Below, piece by piece: positions 18,430-26,254 of a stretch of 64,000 bases of DNA. Source of the stretch: Microbulbifer sp. HZ11 (GTDB lineage Bacteria > Pseudomonadota > Gammaproteobacteria > Pseudomonadales > Cellvibrionaceae); contig NZ_JELR01000001.1 of assembly GCF_000708675.1 (NCBI RefSeq), positions 1,612,001 to 1,676,000 on the forward strand, in the 5' to 3' direction. Position 1 is the first letter of the stretch. The number at the start of each line of letters is the position of its first letter. A program made the translations under genes and the position numbers. The notes under the pieces were generated by a model. The model searched no databases and was not told where the DNA came from. It worked only from the letters and a program-made list of their open reading frames with translations.

Positions 18430-19818
18430 CTAGACGTTCAGCAAAAGGTGTTGCCGCTCCCACGGGGAAATCTCCCGGTGGAACAGGCGCATCTCCTCGT
18501 ACTTTACCGCCGCGTAGAGCTGGCAGAAGTCCTCCCCCATTGCCTGGCGCAACTCATCGGCATCGTCAAAGATGCGCAACGCCTCATCAAAAGTCAGCGG
18601 GATATAAAAGTTTTCTTCCTGCGCCTCATCCAGTTCCGACGCGGCCGGCGCACTCGGCTCGATACCGTTGATCATGCCGAGATAACCACACACCAGACTT
18701 GCCGCAATCGCCAGATAGGGATTCGCATCCACGCCAACCACACGGTTTTCCAGGCGGCGATCCTGGGCGCCGGAGTTGGGTACCCGCAGGCCGGTGGCAC
18801 GGTTGTCGTAGCCCCAGCCGATGTTGGTGGGCGCACTGGAATTGTCCGACAGCACGTAGCGGCGGTAGGAATTCACGTTAGGCGCGATAAACGGCATGAT
18901 TTCCCGCAGGTGCTTCTGGGTTCCGCCGATAAAGTAGCGGAACAGATCCGAGGCACTACCGTCTTCGGAGGAAAACACATTTTTGCCGGTATCGATATCC
19001 ACCACACTCTGGTGAATATGCATGGCGCTGCCCGGCTGGTCGCGCATGGGCTTGGCCATAAAGGTCGCAAACATACCATTCTTGAGCGCCGCTTCACGGA
19101 TAATACGCTTGAAGTAGAACACCTGGTCCGCCAGTAAAAGCGGGTCGCCGTGGGTGAGGTTGAACTCCACCTGGCCGGCACCGTCTTCCTGAATCACCGA
19201 GTCGATATGCAGGCCCGCGGCCTCGGCGAACTCGTAAATGGTATCGATGACCGGGCCATACTCATCGATGGCGGTCATCGAATAGGACTGCAGGGAAGTT
19301 CCCGAGCGTCCGTTGCGACCGATGGGCGGCTGGATAGGCTCATTGGGGTCCACGTTCGGGCGGGTCAGATAGAACTCCAGCTCCGGCGCCACAATCGGCT
19401 GCCAGCCCCGCTCCCGGTACATGCCAATCACCCGTTTCAGAACATTGCGCGGCGCACAGGGGATGGGGTTGCCGTCCAGGTCCTGCAGGTCATGAATAAT
19501 CTGCAGTGCCGGTGTTTTCGCCCAGGGCACCGCCATGGCGGTGGACATATCCGGCACCAGCGCCATATCGCTTTCCGCCCACTGGTTTTCGATATCCATC
19601 TCCACATCCTGACCGGTGATGGTCTGGTAGAAGATGGAAATCGGCAGGAAGATTGGCGTTTCCGGAGAGAACTTATTCAGCGGCATCGCCTTGCCCCGGG
19701 ACATGCCGTTCAGATCCGGGACAATGCACTCCACCTCATCCAGGCGACGGCCGTTCAGATAGGCGAGAAAAGCTTCGGGGAGATTATCCAGCCAGTTACT
19801 CACATCGGGCTGACTCAT
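18430..19818 (-). CDS. Glutamine synthetase family protein, PuuA-like (gamma-glutamylpolyamine synthetase)
   Basis: ATP-dependent ligase of the GS-III-like PuuA/Spu group, which joins glutamate to putrescine or related amines for catabolism. The 462-residue protein shows the N-terminal beta-Grasp part (VECIVPDLNGMSRGKAMP), the catalytic domain with APELEFYL, the EDGAGQVEFNL metal ligands, FMAKPMRDQPGSAMHIHQS and NSYRRYV, and the closing NRVVGVDANPYLAIAA. The adenylylation motif of GlnA is absent. No puu or spu genes adjoin it here, so the amine is unknown. A second, more divergent homologue lies at 32785. Confidence 0.85.
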   Translation of the reverse strand: MSQPDVSNWLDNLPEAFLAYLNGRRLDEVECIVPDLNGMSRGKAMPLNKFSPETPIFLPISIFYQTITGQDVEMDIENQWAESDMALVPDMSTAMAVPWAKTPALQIIHDLQDLDGNPIPCAPRNVLKRVIGMYRERGWQPIVAPELEFYLTRPNVDPNEPIQPPIGRNGRSGTSLQSYSMTAIDEYGPVIDTIYEFAEAAGLHIDSVIQEDGAGQVEFNLTHGDPLLLADQVFYFKRIIREAALKNGMFATFMAKPMRDQPGSAMHIHQSVVDIDTGKNVFSSEDGSASDLFRYFIGGTQKHLREIMPFIAPNVNSYRRYVLSDNSSAPTNIGWGYDNRATGLRVPNSGAQDRRLENRVVGVDANPYLAIAASLVCGYLGMINGIEPSAPAASELDEAQEENFYIPLTFDEALRIFDDADELRQAMGEDFCQLYAAVKYEEMRLFHREISPWERQHLLLNV

Positions 19819-19969
19819 ACAGGCTCCAGGACATTAGCCAAGGGATATGGTTAATGAATAGCGTTAATGGATAGAATCATTCGATAGGATCAAAGCACGC
19901 AGTGTAATGCAAATTTTCGGTTAAAGATGCTGACCCGATAAAACATTCACTGGCCCAACCCAAGCACCC

Positions 19970-20944
19970 TTATATCCGCTCGACCCCGTCTTCGGTTACC
20001 AGAACCGTATCGATAATTCCGTTGGGTGTATCGGGATCGAGAGTACCGACAAACGTGGCTTCCCGCTGAATGGCAAATACCGCCGGCTTGGGTTCCACAC
20101 TCGAGCTTTCGCGATGATATTCCAGCAGCGGGTCGCAAAAGTAAGCGTTGCAAATATCCGAGCGCAAGGTTTTCGGCAGGCTGCATCCACTGGCCGTCTG
20201 GTTGATGCAGGCATGTTCGATAGACTCGGACGGTAGGCGGGATAGGTACAAGGAGACTATTTCGGCGGTATCGAGCGCCGGGTAAGCGTCACTCGCCTTG
20301 CGTAAACTCAGTGGGGACAGATACGCGGTCTCGCCTCCCGAAGAACAGCATGCCCCCCGGCAGGCAGCGCACAGGCGATCGCTGATTTTCTGAACCCGGG
20401 AATCCTGCGTGAAGCGCTCCTCATGTAGGGCCCGGTTGACGGATGGGCGCAGGTTCTGGTCCTCACAAACTTCCGCCACCGACAGGTAAGTTTCGGCTTC
20501 CGCGGCCACGGCCAACAGGTGCTCGCGATACTTTTCGATACGCGCACTGGATAGTGGCACCACTTTACTGCGCCCTACGGGAATCACCATCGGATGAACA
20601 TCACGACGATCCAGGTCTGTGCGCATGGCCAAAAAGGAATCCAGCTGGCGTCGATTCTCGTCCGCCTCCCCCTCGACCCGCGCCAGAATCCTCCGCTCAC
20701 GGTCCTGCTGGTAAACCTTGCGGTCTCGAATCCGCGACTTTAACCCGGTCAATTGGGCGAGAAACAGCGGTTCCGGCATGCTTTCCCGCTGCGAAAGAAA
20801 TCGGGCGCATTCGTGGGCACCACAGTGAGGCCAGTCTCTCGAGGCCATGGTTTGCCGCAAGTGAACCGGAATAGGTTCTTCGCAGACACAGCAACGTTTA
20901 TCCGTGCCGCCCCGCAACCGATCTTTATCGTTCGTAAACTCCAT
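19970..20944 (-). CDS. Cysteine-rich protein with YkgJ-like metal cluster motif
   Basis: Function unknown. The 324 residues contain two cysteine clusters. The first (C18, C19, C21, then H40, C41, H44, C46) looks like a small zinc-binding site. The second, LCAACRGACC (C192, C195, C199, C200) followed by C246, C254, C265 and C270, matches the CxxCxxxCC...GC...C...C pattern of the YkgJ family, thought to bind zinc or an Fe-S cluster. The middle (about 50-180) is a charged helical stretch. No signal peptide or membrane helix is seen. It sits alone, 37 bp after the DCC-GNAT gene on the same strand. Confidence 0.6.
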   Translation of the reverse strand: MEFTNDKDRLRGGTDKRCCVCEEPIPVHLRQTMASRDWPHCGAHECARFLSQRESMPEPLFLAQLTGLKSRIRDRKVYQQDRERRILARVEGEADENRRQLDSFLAMRTDLDRRDVHPMVIPVGRSKVVPLSSARIEKYREHLLAVAAEAETYLSVAEVCEDQNLRPSVNRALHEERFTQDSRVQKISDRLCAACRGACCSSGGETAYLSPLSLRKASDAYPALDTAEIVSLYLSRLPSESIEHACINQTASGCSLPKTLRSDICNAYFCDPLLEYHRESSSVEPKPAVFAIQREATFVGTLDPDTPNGIIDTVLVTEDGVERI

Positions 20945-20981
20945 TTACCGTCACCAGCTCCTTTGGCATTACTTGCTCATT

Positions 20982-21926
20982 TCAATCGACGAGTGTCTTG
21001 TACATCACCAGCGCATCCACAAATCCAGCAGTGGGATGATTGAAAGCGCCGGGCAGGCGACCCACCTCGTCAAAACCCAACTTCTTCCACAGGCGCACCG
21101 CGCCCTGATTAGTGGAGGCAACAAAGTTGAACTGCATCGCCCGGTACCCCAGCTCACGTGCTACATCTTGGGAGTGTTCACACATGGCGGAGGCCAGTCC
21201 CCTGCCGCGGGCAGAGGCTGCCACCATGTAGCCACAGTTACACACATGGGATCCCGGACCGGCCTGATTGGTTTTCAGGTAGTAGGTACCCAGAATCTCC
21301 CCGGCCTCTTCGCACACGTAAGTCTTGCGCGGCACGTCCATCCAGATTTTGTAGGCTTGATCCCGTGAAGTGTCCGGCGCATAGGCGTAGGTATCCCCGG
21401 CGCTGACCACCTGGAAAAAAATTGGCCAGATTTGTTCGAAATCCGTTGGCAATGCTTTGCGTATTTCCATTTCAGGGGACTTCTTTTTACTGATAAAACG
21501 CGCTCGATCTTCTGCGCGAGGCAGGGCACACTCCAATTGTTTTCCGAACAAACGATACCGGTTGCGCGCGACCCGGTCGTATATCCAGTCGCGCACCGAG
21601 GGTGGTATCAGTCGAAAGCAGCTGAGTGCCGGCCAGGGAAAAGGGAGCAGTTTTAGAATACGCAGTATCGCATCCGATTTTACATACATCTGGCCACTTT
21701 CAACCAGAAGCAGGGTTTCGTATTCATCGAGGGGCATAGCGAAAAACGACAGGATCGCCTGCCCCTCTTCCGATTGCACAGTGGCGAGTTTCAGGCGGCG
21801 ATGGCGATCGAACTTCAGCAGAAAGCGCGCCCAGAAGGAACACAGCCGGCAAACCCCATCGAACAGGACCACGCGTTCGCCTTCCTGAAGATAGGGCACG
21901 GTAGCGTTCCGTTTTCCCTTGGACAT
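20982..21926 (-). CDS. DCC thiol-disulfide oxidoreductase domain fused to GNAT acetyltransferase
   Basis: Two domains are fused in one 314-residue frame. Residues 15-145 form a DUF393 (DCC) domain with the DxxCxxC signature in LFDGVCRLC and the later SDAILRIL helix. Residues 153-312 form a GNAT N-acetyltransferase that starts MEIRKALPTDFEQIW and carries an acetyl-CoA loop ASARGRGLASAM. Met153 could be an internal start or the relic of a separate gene, but the frame is continuous with no stop. Substrate of either domain is unknown. Confidence 0.8.
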   Translation of the reverse strand: MSKGKRNATVPYLQEGERVVLFDGVCRLCSFWARFLLKFDRHRRLKLATVQSEEGQAILSFFAMPLDEYETLLLVESGQMYVKSDAILRILKLLPFPWPALSCFRLIPPSVRDWIYDRVARNRYRLFGKQLECALPRAEDRARFISKKKSPEMEIRKALPTDFEQIWPIFFQVVSAGDTYAYAPDTSRDQAYKIWMDVPRKTYVCEEAGEILGTYYLKTNQAGPGSHVCNCGYMVAASARGRGLASAMCEHSQDVARELGYRAMQFNFVASTNQGAVRLWKKLGFDEVGRLPGAFNHPTAGFVDALVMYKTLVD

Positions 21927-21975
21927 CTGCGCAGGTCCCTCGCCAGAATCTAGAAGTAATAAACGACTATAACAA

Positions 21976-22010
21976 AAAAGGCCGCTCCGGAGTTTCCGGA
22001 GCGGCCTTTT
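21976..22010 (-). terminator. Rho-independent terminator of the RpiB-type gene
   Basis: Perfect 15-bp stem (AAAAGGCCGCTCCGG at 21976-21990 with its complement at 21996-22010) around the loop AGTTT. Read on the minus strand it ends in a T run, so it terminates the isomerase gene that ends at 22041; the A/T runs on both sides make it potentially bidirectional. Confidence 0.9.
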
Positions 22011-22040
22011 GAAAGCTGCGCCTGTTTAGCGCGGCTTCAC

Positions 22041-22679
22041 TCAGGAATCCAGCACACTGCGTACGAAGTCGGTCAGCTCCTGGTCCTGGCTGTTTTCAAA
22101 GAAACAGGCCTGGAAGCGCTCGCCGGTTACGGCGGTTTTCACCAGCTCCGGATCGATGGCTTTGAGGCCGTCCAGGTAAGCTTTGCCGGTGGCTTCCTTG
22201 ATGTGGTTCAGGATACCGGCGTTGGCCACCTGGGATTCTTTACGCTCCGGCGGGTAGCCCTGGCCTTTTACGCCGGTGAAGGCTTTTTCGAACATGTAGC
22301 GAATATTCAGCTCCGCACCCCAGCCGAAGCCCTTGGCGAAGGGAATGGCCAGCGCGTTGCCGTTGTTGATCTGGGCAAACAGGAAGGCATCTGCCGGGTC
22401 AATGCAGTAGCCACAGGTTACGCCAGGATAGGCGTTCAACGACATGAGCGCGCCCTGGCCGGTGCCACAGCCGCTTACCACGAAGTCCACGGCTTTGGAG
22501 TTAAGCAGCAGGCTGCCCATGATGCCTAGGTGGATGTAGGTCAGGCGGTGATCGTTGTCGTCGCTCATACCGGTGTTGTACACGGTGTGGCCCAGTTCGC
22601 CGGCAACGTCCTGCAGCTCTTTTAGAACCACGGCGTTTTTGGATGCCTGGCTGAATTCGTTCATCAATGCGATTTTCAT
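22041..22679 (-). CDS. RpiB/LacA/LacB-family sugar-phosphate isomerase
   Basis: A cytoplasmic isomerase of the RpiB family, which interconverts ribose 5-phosphate and ribulose 5-phosphate or related sugars. The ATG at 22679 (MKIALMNEFSQASKN) is chosen because AGGAGA lies just upstream. The 212-residue protein has VVSGCGTGQGALM, equivalent to the catalytic CGTGxG motif, and keeps the C-terminal extension of the long RpiB/LacAB subgroup rather than the ~150 aa RpiB form. The real substrate could differ from ribose 5-phosphate. Confidence 0.82.
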   Translation of the reverse strand: MKIALMNEFSQASKNAVVLKELQDVAGELGHTVYNTGMSDDNDHRLTYIHLGIMGSLLLNSKAVDFVVSGCGTGQGALMSLNAYPGVTCGYCIDPADAFLFAQINNGNALAIPFAKGFGWGAELNIRYMFEKAFTGVKGQGYPPERKESQVANAGILNHIKEATGKAYLDGLKAIDPELVKTAVTGERFQACFFENSQDQELTDFVRSVLDS

Positions 22680-22849
22680 CAATCGATCTCCTGTTATTCC
22701 CGCCTGTGCAGCGAAGTGCGCATCGCGACCGACCCGCTCGAAAAACGAACAGACCAAATCGATGCGGTTTGTTTATTGGGGCAGGATTATACGTGCCTGA
22801 CCAAAAATTAAAAACCGGCCTGACAGAATAATCGAGGGGGAAGGGCAAT

Positions 22850-23533
22850 CTATCGCCCAGACCGGGCTAACACGACGCGAGACTGCCCAATCAGGCTGCC
22901 AACAGCCACGGCAGCTACCGCAAACAGAGCTCCCCACCAGGGTGCCTCGAGTACCTGCAGGGTGAGTGCAGATAGCGTGATCCACAGCAGGGGGACCAGG
23001 CAGGTCAACCACTGAGCCCAGCCGCGCAGGGCGATCATAAAAATACCCAGGCTCACCACCCCTGTGGGGTCCGGATGCAACCCAAAGACTTCCGCCTGTG
23101 TCCAGCTGGTATCAAGCACCGGCGCCAGCAACGGAAACATCAGTAAACCAACCAAGGAAATCAGCACACCGGTGATGTTGTTTGCTGAATGGGACTCCAC
23201 GGGACCCGCAGTGCCGCGCCCTGTCGCCGCAAGCAAAACCAACAGCGCCGCCTGCGCAATCCAGACCCAACCGAGAATTTGCCCAATCCAGTTCAGATTC
23301 GCATATCGCTGTGCGAAAAAAGCCACGCCGACAAATACCCATACCGGCGCAAGAAGTAGAAGCGCTACGCGGGATTTTCCGCGCAATGCGAGTAGCAGCG
23401 CCGCAACCCCTACCGCCAGAGTGAACAGCTGCAGCGGCCAGAAGGTTTCCCCCATTCGTTCCAGCATGCGGAAGTACACGTCCGCACTGAAGGGAACAAA
23501 ATCCTGGATCTGGTAGCTATTCCACTCGCTCAT
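22850..23533 (-). CDS. DUF6064-family membrane protein
   Basis: Function unknown. The 227 residues begin MSEWNSYQIQDFVPFSADVY, a motif shared by DUF6064 proteins, and then form about six to seven membrane segments (for example LFTLAVGVAALLLAL, ALLLLAPVWVFVGVAFF, IWIAQAALLVLLAATG-like, GVLISLVGLLMFPLLAPVL, LTCLVPLLWITLSALTL and ALFAVAAVAVGSLIG). No catalytic residues can be named. It is on the minus strand, 41 bp downstream of the aldo/keto reductase gene, and may share its transcript. Confidence 0.75.
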   Translation of the reverse strand: MSEWNSYQIQDFVPFSADVYFRMLERMGETFWPLQLFTLAVGVAALLLALRGKSRVALLLLAPVWVFVGVAFFAQRYANLNWIGQILGWVWIAQAALLVLLAATGRGTAGPVESHSANNITGVLISLVGLLMFPLLAPVLDTSWTQAEVFGLHPDPTGVVSLGIFMIALRGWAQWLTCLVPLLWITLSALTLQVLEAPWWGALFAVAAVAVGSLIGQSRVVLARSGR

Positions 23534-23574
23534 GGTGCGCCCACTTATTCGGTACTTTTCTGGGGAGAATGGAT

Positions 23575-24522
23575 TTACAGAGATTCGATATACGCGACCA
23601 TTTTCTGTCGTGTCTTTGCATCCGGCAGCGGCGCAGCGCCCGCCGCCATATTTTCGTTCATGTGCTCCACCCGCGAGGTTGCCGGAATGGCACAGTTCAC
23701 CGCAGGATGACTGACAATAAATTTGAGCAGGAAATCCGCCCAGGTGCGACAGCCAAATTCCTCCGCTGCCCAGGCGGGCACTTTTTCCCTGCGCTTCAAC
23801 CCCTTGATCAGGCTCCCTCCGTCGTAGGGGCGATTGGCGATAACAGCAACTCCTCTCTCCTTCGCCAGCGGCAGCAGCCGCGCCTCCACCTCGCGGTGGG
23901 TGATGTTGTAGGTCATCTGGGCGAAATCGATTTCCGTGCTCGCCACCACCTGTTCAAACTCCTGGTGACGGCGGCCGTGGGAGGTGGTGATACCGAGATA
24001 GCGGATAACACCACTCGCCTTCAGTTCACGCAGCACTGCCAGGTGTTCCTGCCAATCGTCCAGGTTGTGCACCTGCACCAGATCAAAGGTTTTCAGGCCC
24101 CAGCGTTCGGCGAGGCTTGTCACCTGTTCACGGGTGGTGCCACCGGCAGGGCTCCAGACCTTTTCCGCACTGAACAGTGTTCTCGGAATGCCCAGTTGTT
24201 TCAGTGCAAAGCCGAGGGTATCGGCTGCGGAGCCATACATGGGAGACGAATCGACCAGGCCACCACCGCTGGCAAAAAATGCCTTCAGTACCTGAGTGCG
24301 CGCGGCCAGCAACTCCGGATCGTTGCCCACATTAAACGTGCGCCAGGTACCCATACCGATCACCGGTAATGATTCGCCACTGCTGGGGATTGGCTTGGAC
24401 AGCAATACCGGCGACTGAGCACTGGCCAACCCCGGAAAGCCCCAGGCACTGACCACACCCGCCCCGAGCATTTTGAGAAATTGACGGCGTAGCAACTTAC
24501 CTTCCATGGTGGCTTCCTCCAT
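23575..24522 (-). CDS. Aldo/keto reductase with Tat signal peptide
   Basis: A 315-residue aldo/keto reductase-fold protein. The N-terminus has a twin-arginine signal (LLRRQFLKMLGAGVVSAWGF), so the enzyme is probably exported folded, which is unusual for an NAD(P)H-dependent family. The barrel starts at ESLPVIGMGTWRTF; the catalytic tetrad region is partly visible (GLVDSSPMYG for Asp-Tyr, SAEKVW for Lys, DLVQVHN for His). It begins ATGGAGGAAGCC or, five codons on, at ATGGAAGG. The upstream membrane-protein gene ends immediately before it. Substrate unknown. Confidence 0.82.
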   Translation of the reverse strand: MEEATMEGKLLRRQFLKMLGAGVVSAWGFPGLASAQSPVLLSKPIPSSGESLPVIGMGTWRTFNVGNDPELLAARTQVLKAFFASGGGLVDSSPMYGSAADTLGFALKQLGIPRTLFSAEKVWSPAGGTTREQVTSLAERWGLKTFDLVQVHNLDDWQEHLAVLRELKASGVIRYLGITTSHGRRHQEFEQVVASTEIDFAQMTYNITHREVEARLLPLAKERGVAVIANRPYDGGSLIKGLKRREKVPAWAAEEFGCRTWADFLLKFIVSHPAVNCAIPATSRVEHMNENMAAGAAPLPDAKTRQKMVAYIESL

Positions 24523-24936
24523 TTATTGGGCACTTAACGCGCGCGGTCCCGCCAGTGCAGTCGCGAGAACAAGAATAAAACAGGTGAGCACAAAAACCTT
24601 GTTAACGAACCAGTTGGTTCGCCAGATATCCCAATCGGGCTCGGCCAGAAACAGCGCAAACTTGGTGACGATAATCACAATCTCCACCACGGACATTACG
24701 ATAGCCAGAGTGCGCAGGTAACCCGGCTGCCTGAGTAGCGCCCAGCCCAGCCACAGATGCGCCACCGGCCAAAGGTCCCAGTACACATGACTGTCCCAGG
24801 GCGCACCGCTGGAATGCGCAACCGCGATGGGGAACAGGTACTTGATAAACAGCGTCCAGGCCACCAGCACAAACAGAAAGTGGGCGAGGAACCATCGCCA
24901 GTGCATCTGTCGATCGATCTGGGCAGTTTCAGCCAT
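24523..24936 (-). CDS. Small four-helix membrane protein of unknown function
   Basis: A 137-residue predicted inner-membrane protein with about four helices ([19 protein letters not shown], a central amphipathic helix around [35 protein letters not shown] and [15 protein letters not shown]). The start at 24936 ([13 protein letters not shown]) is favoured because it overlaps the end of the LLM oxidoreductase gene by 8 bp, which suggests coupled translation; a longer frame exists upstream within that gene. I do not recognise the family. Its tight packing between a flavoenzyme and an exported reductase suggests a shared redox-related operon, by inference only. Confidence 0.65.
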   Translation of the reverse strand: MAETAQIDRQMHWRWFLAHFLFVLVAWTLFIKYLFPIAVAHSSGAPWDSHVYWDLWPVAHLWLGWALLRQPGYLRTLAIVMSVVEIVIIVTKFALFLAEPDWDIWRTNWFVNKVFVLTCFILVLATALAGPRALSAQ

Positions 24937-25927
24937 CCACTCGCTCCCGCAATACATCGGCTGCCAGTTCGAAGGAGCGCAGGCGCGCACTGTGATCATA
25001 GATAGCACCGGTGACGATCAGCTCGTCCACCCGGGTCCGCGCCACAAAACGATCAATCCACTCGGCGACGGTATCCCTCGTACCCACCGCGCTCTCCGCC
25101 AGTGCCTGGGCCACCTGCATGCGTTCGGCGGGGCCGGCGATGGATTCCGGATCGTCCACCGGCGGTTTGATTTTCCCGGGGGTGCCCCGGCGCAGGGCGA
25201 CAAATTGCTGCTCGATGGAGGTCATCAGCTTGCGCGCCTCAACCGCGTTGTCCGCGGCAAACACATTGATCGCTGCAGCGGCATAGGGTTCAGCAAGCGA
25301 TTCCGACGGTTGAAACTGAGTCCGGTAGAGATGCAACGCCTGATCCAGCATCGCTGGGGCAAAGTGAGAGGCAAAGGCAAACGGCAGTCCCATGGCCGCA
25401 GCCAGCTGCGCGCTGTAGAGACTGGAGCCCAGCAGCCAGATCGGCACCTGAAGCCCTGCCCCCGGCACTGCGCGCACCCGCTGCCCCGGCTTCTCCGGGG
25501 CAAAGTAGTGCAACAACTCGCGTACATCTTCCGGGAACTGATCGGCGGCGTGCAGCGGATCCCGGCGCAGTGCGGTCATGGTGGCGCCATCGGTACCAGG
25601 CGCCCTGCCCAGCCCCAGATCTACCCGGTCCGGGTAAAGCGCGGCCAGGGTGCCGAACTGCTCGGCAATCACCAGTGGCGCGTGATTGGGGAGCATGACA
25701 CCACCGGCGGCAACGCGAATCTTGTTGGTGCCCGCGGCGATATGGCCCAGCGCCACTGCCGTCGCTGCACTGGCTACACCGGTCATATTGTGGTGCTCCG
25801 CCATCCAGTAGCGCCGGTAACCGAAACGTTCCGCGTGCTGTGCCAGATCCAGGGAGTTCATCAACGCCGTACGGGCGTCACTTCCCTCGGTGATGGGCGA
25901 GAGATCCAGTAGTGAAAAAGCGCGCAT
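24929..25927 (-). CDS. LLM-class flavin-dependent oxidoreductase
   Basis: A luciferase-like monooxygenase-fold flavoprotein of the single-subunit bacterial type (YhbW-like). The 332 residues begin with the strand FSLLDLSPI, followed by [19 protein letters not shown] (the WxAEHH signature), [16 protein letters not shown] and the flavin-binding region [11 protein letters not shown]. The [24 protein letters not shown] stretch is conserved in this group. Substrate unknown. It heads the small minus-strand run with the four-helix protein and the Tat reductase. The divergent thiamine operon lies upstream. Confidence 0.88.
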   Translation of the reverse strand: MRAFSLLDLSPITEGSDARTALMNSLDLAQHAERFGYRRYWMAEHHNMTGVASAATAVALGHIAAGTNKIRVAAGGVMLPNHAPLVIAEQFGTLAALYPDRVDLGLGRAPGTDGATMTALRRDPLHAADQFPEDVRELLHYFAPEKPGQRVRAVPGAGLQVPIWLLGSSLYSAQLAAAMGLPFAFASHFAPAMLDQALHLYRTQFQPSESLAEPYAAAAINVFAADNAVEARKLMTSIEQQFVALRRGTPGKIKPPVDDPESIAGPAERMQVAQALAESAVGTRDTVAEWIDRFVARTRVDELIVTGAIYDHSARLRSFELAADVLRERVDG

Positions 25928-26077
25928 ATCAACTCCTGTACGCGTTTGGCCTTGCGCGAAAAAGCACAGTAGGCGATTCAGATATGACCATCCTATCGAA
26001 GCTGTTCTCCGTGCACACCACAGTTCCTGACACTTCGCTTATCTGATAGGATCGCGCCCGCAAAAAACTCATGCACA

Positions 26078-26195
26078 ACCTAAGGGGTGGCGAAAGCCTG
26101 AGATGCCTTCATCGGCAAACCCTTGGGAGCCTCTGGCGAAATCAGAGTCTCCCTGAAACCTGATCCGGCTAATACCGGCGTAGGAATAGGTAGTC
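26078..26195 (+). promoter_or_regulatory. TPP riboswitch (THI element)
   Basis: The conserved aptamer is clear: AGGGGTGG near 26083, CTGAGATG at 26098, ACCCTT near 26118, AAACCTGATCCGG near 26156 and CTAATACCGGCGTAGGAA at 26169-26186. A facultative extra stem of two five-bp helices (GGGAG/CTCCC and CTCTG/CAGAG, 26125-26153) is inserted before the CCTGATC core. TPP binding should repress the downstream thiamine-uptake genes. Between aptamer and start codon, TCTCTC (26228-26233) can pair with GAGAGA (26246-26251) over the ribosome binding site, which suggests control of translation initiation; no intrinsic terminator was seen. Confidence 0.95.
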
Positions 26196-26254
26196 CACCA
26201 GCTCCCCTCTTCACGTCGCGCTCCGGGTCTCTCACTGATTTGTACGAGAGAGCC

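Noticed and set aside
26123..26254. Upstream extension of the TonB receptor frame
   Set aside because: It runs through the conserved TPP aptamer and has no signal peptide. The ATG at 26255 has a ribosome binding site and starts a proper signal sequence.
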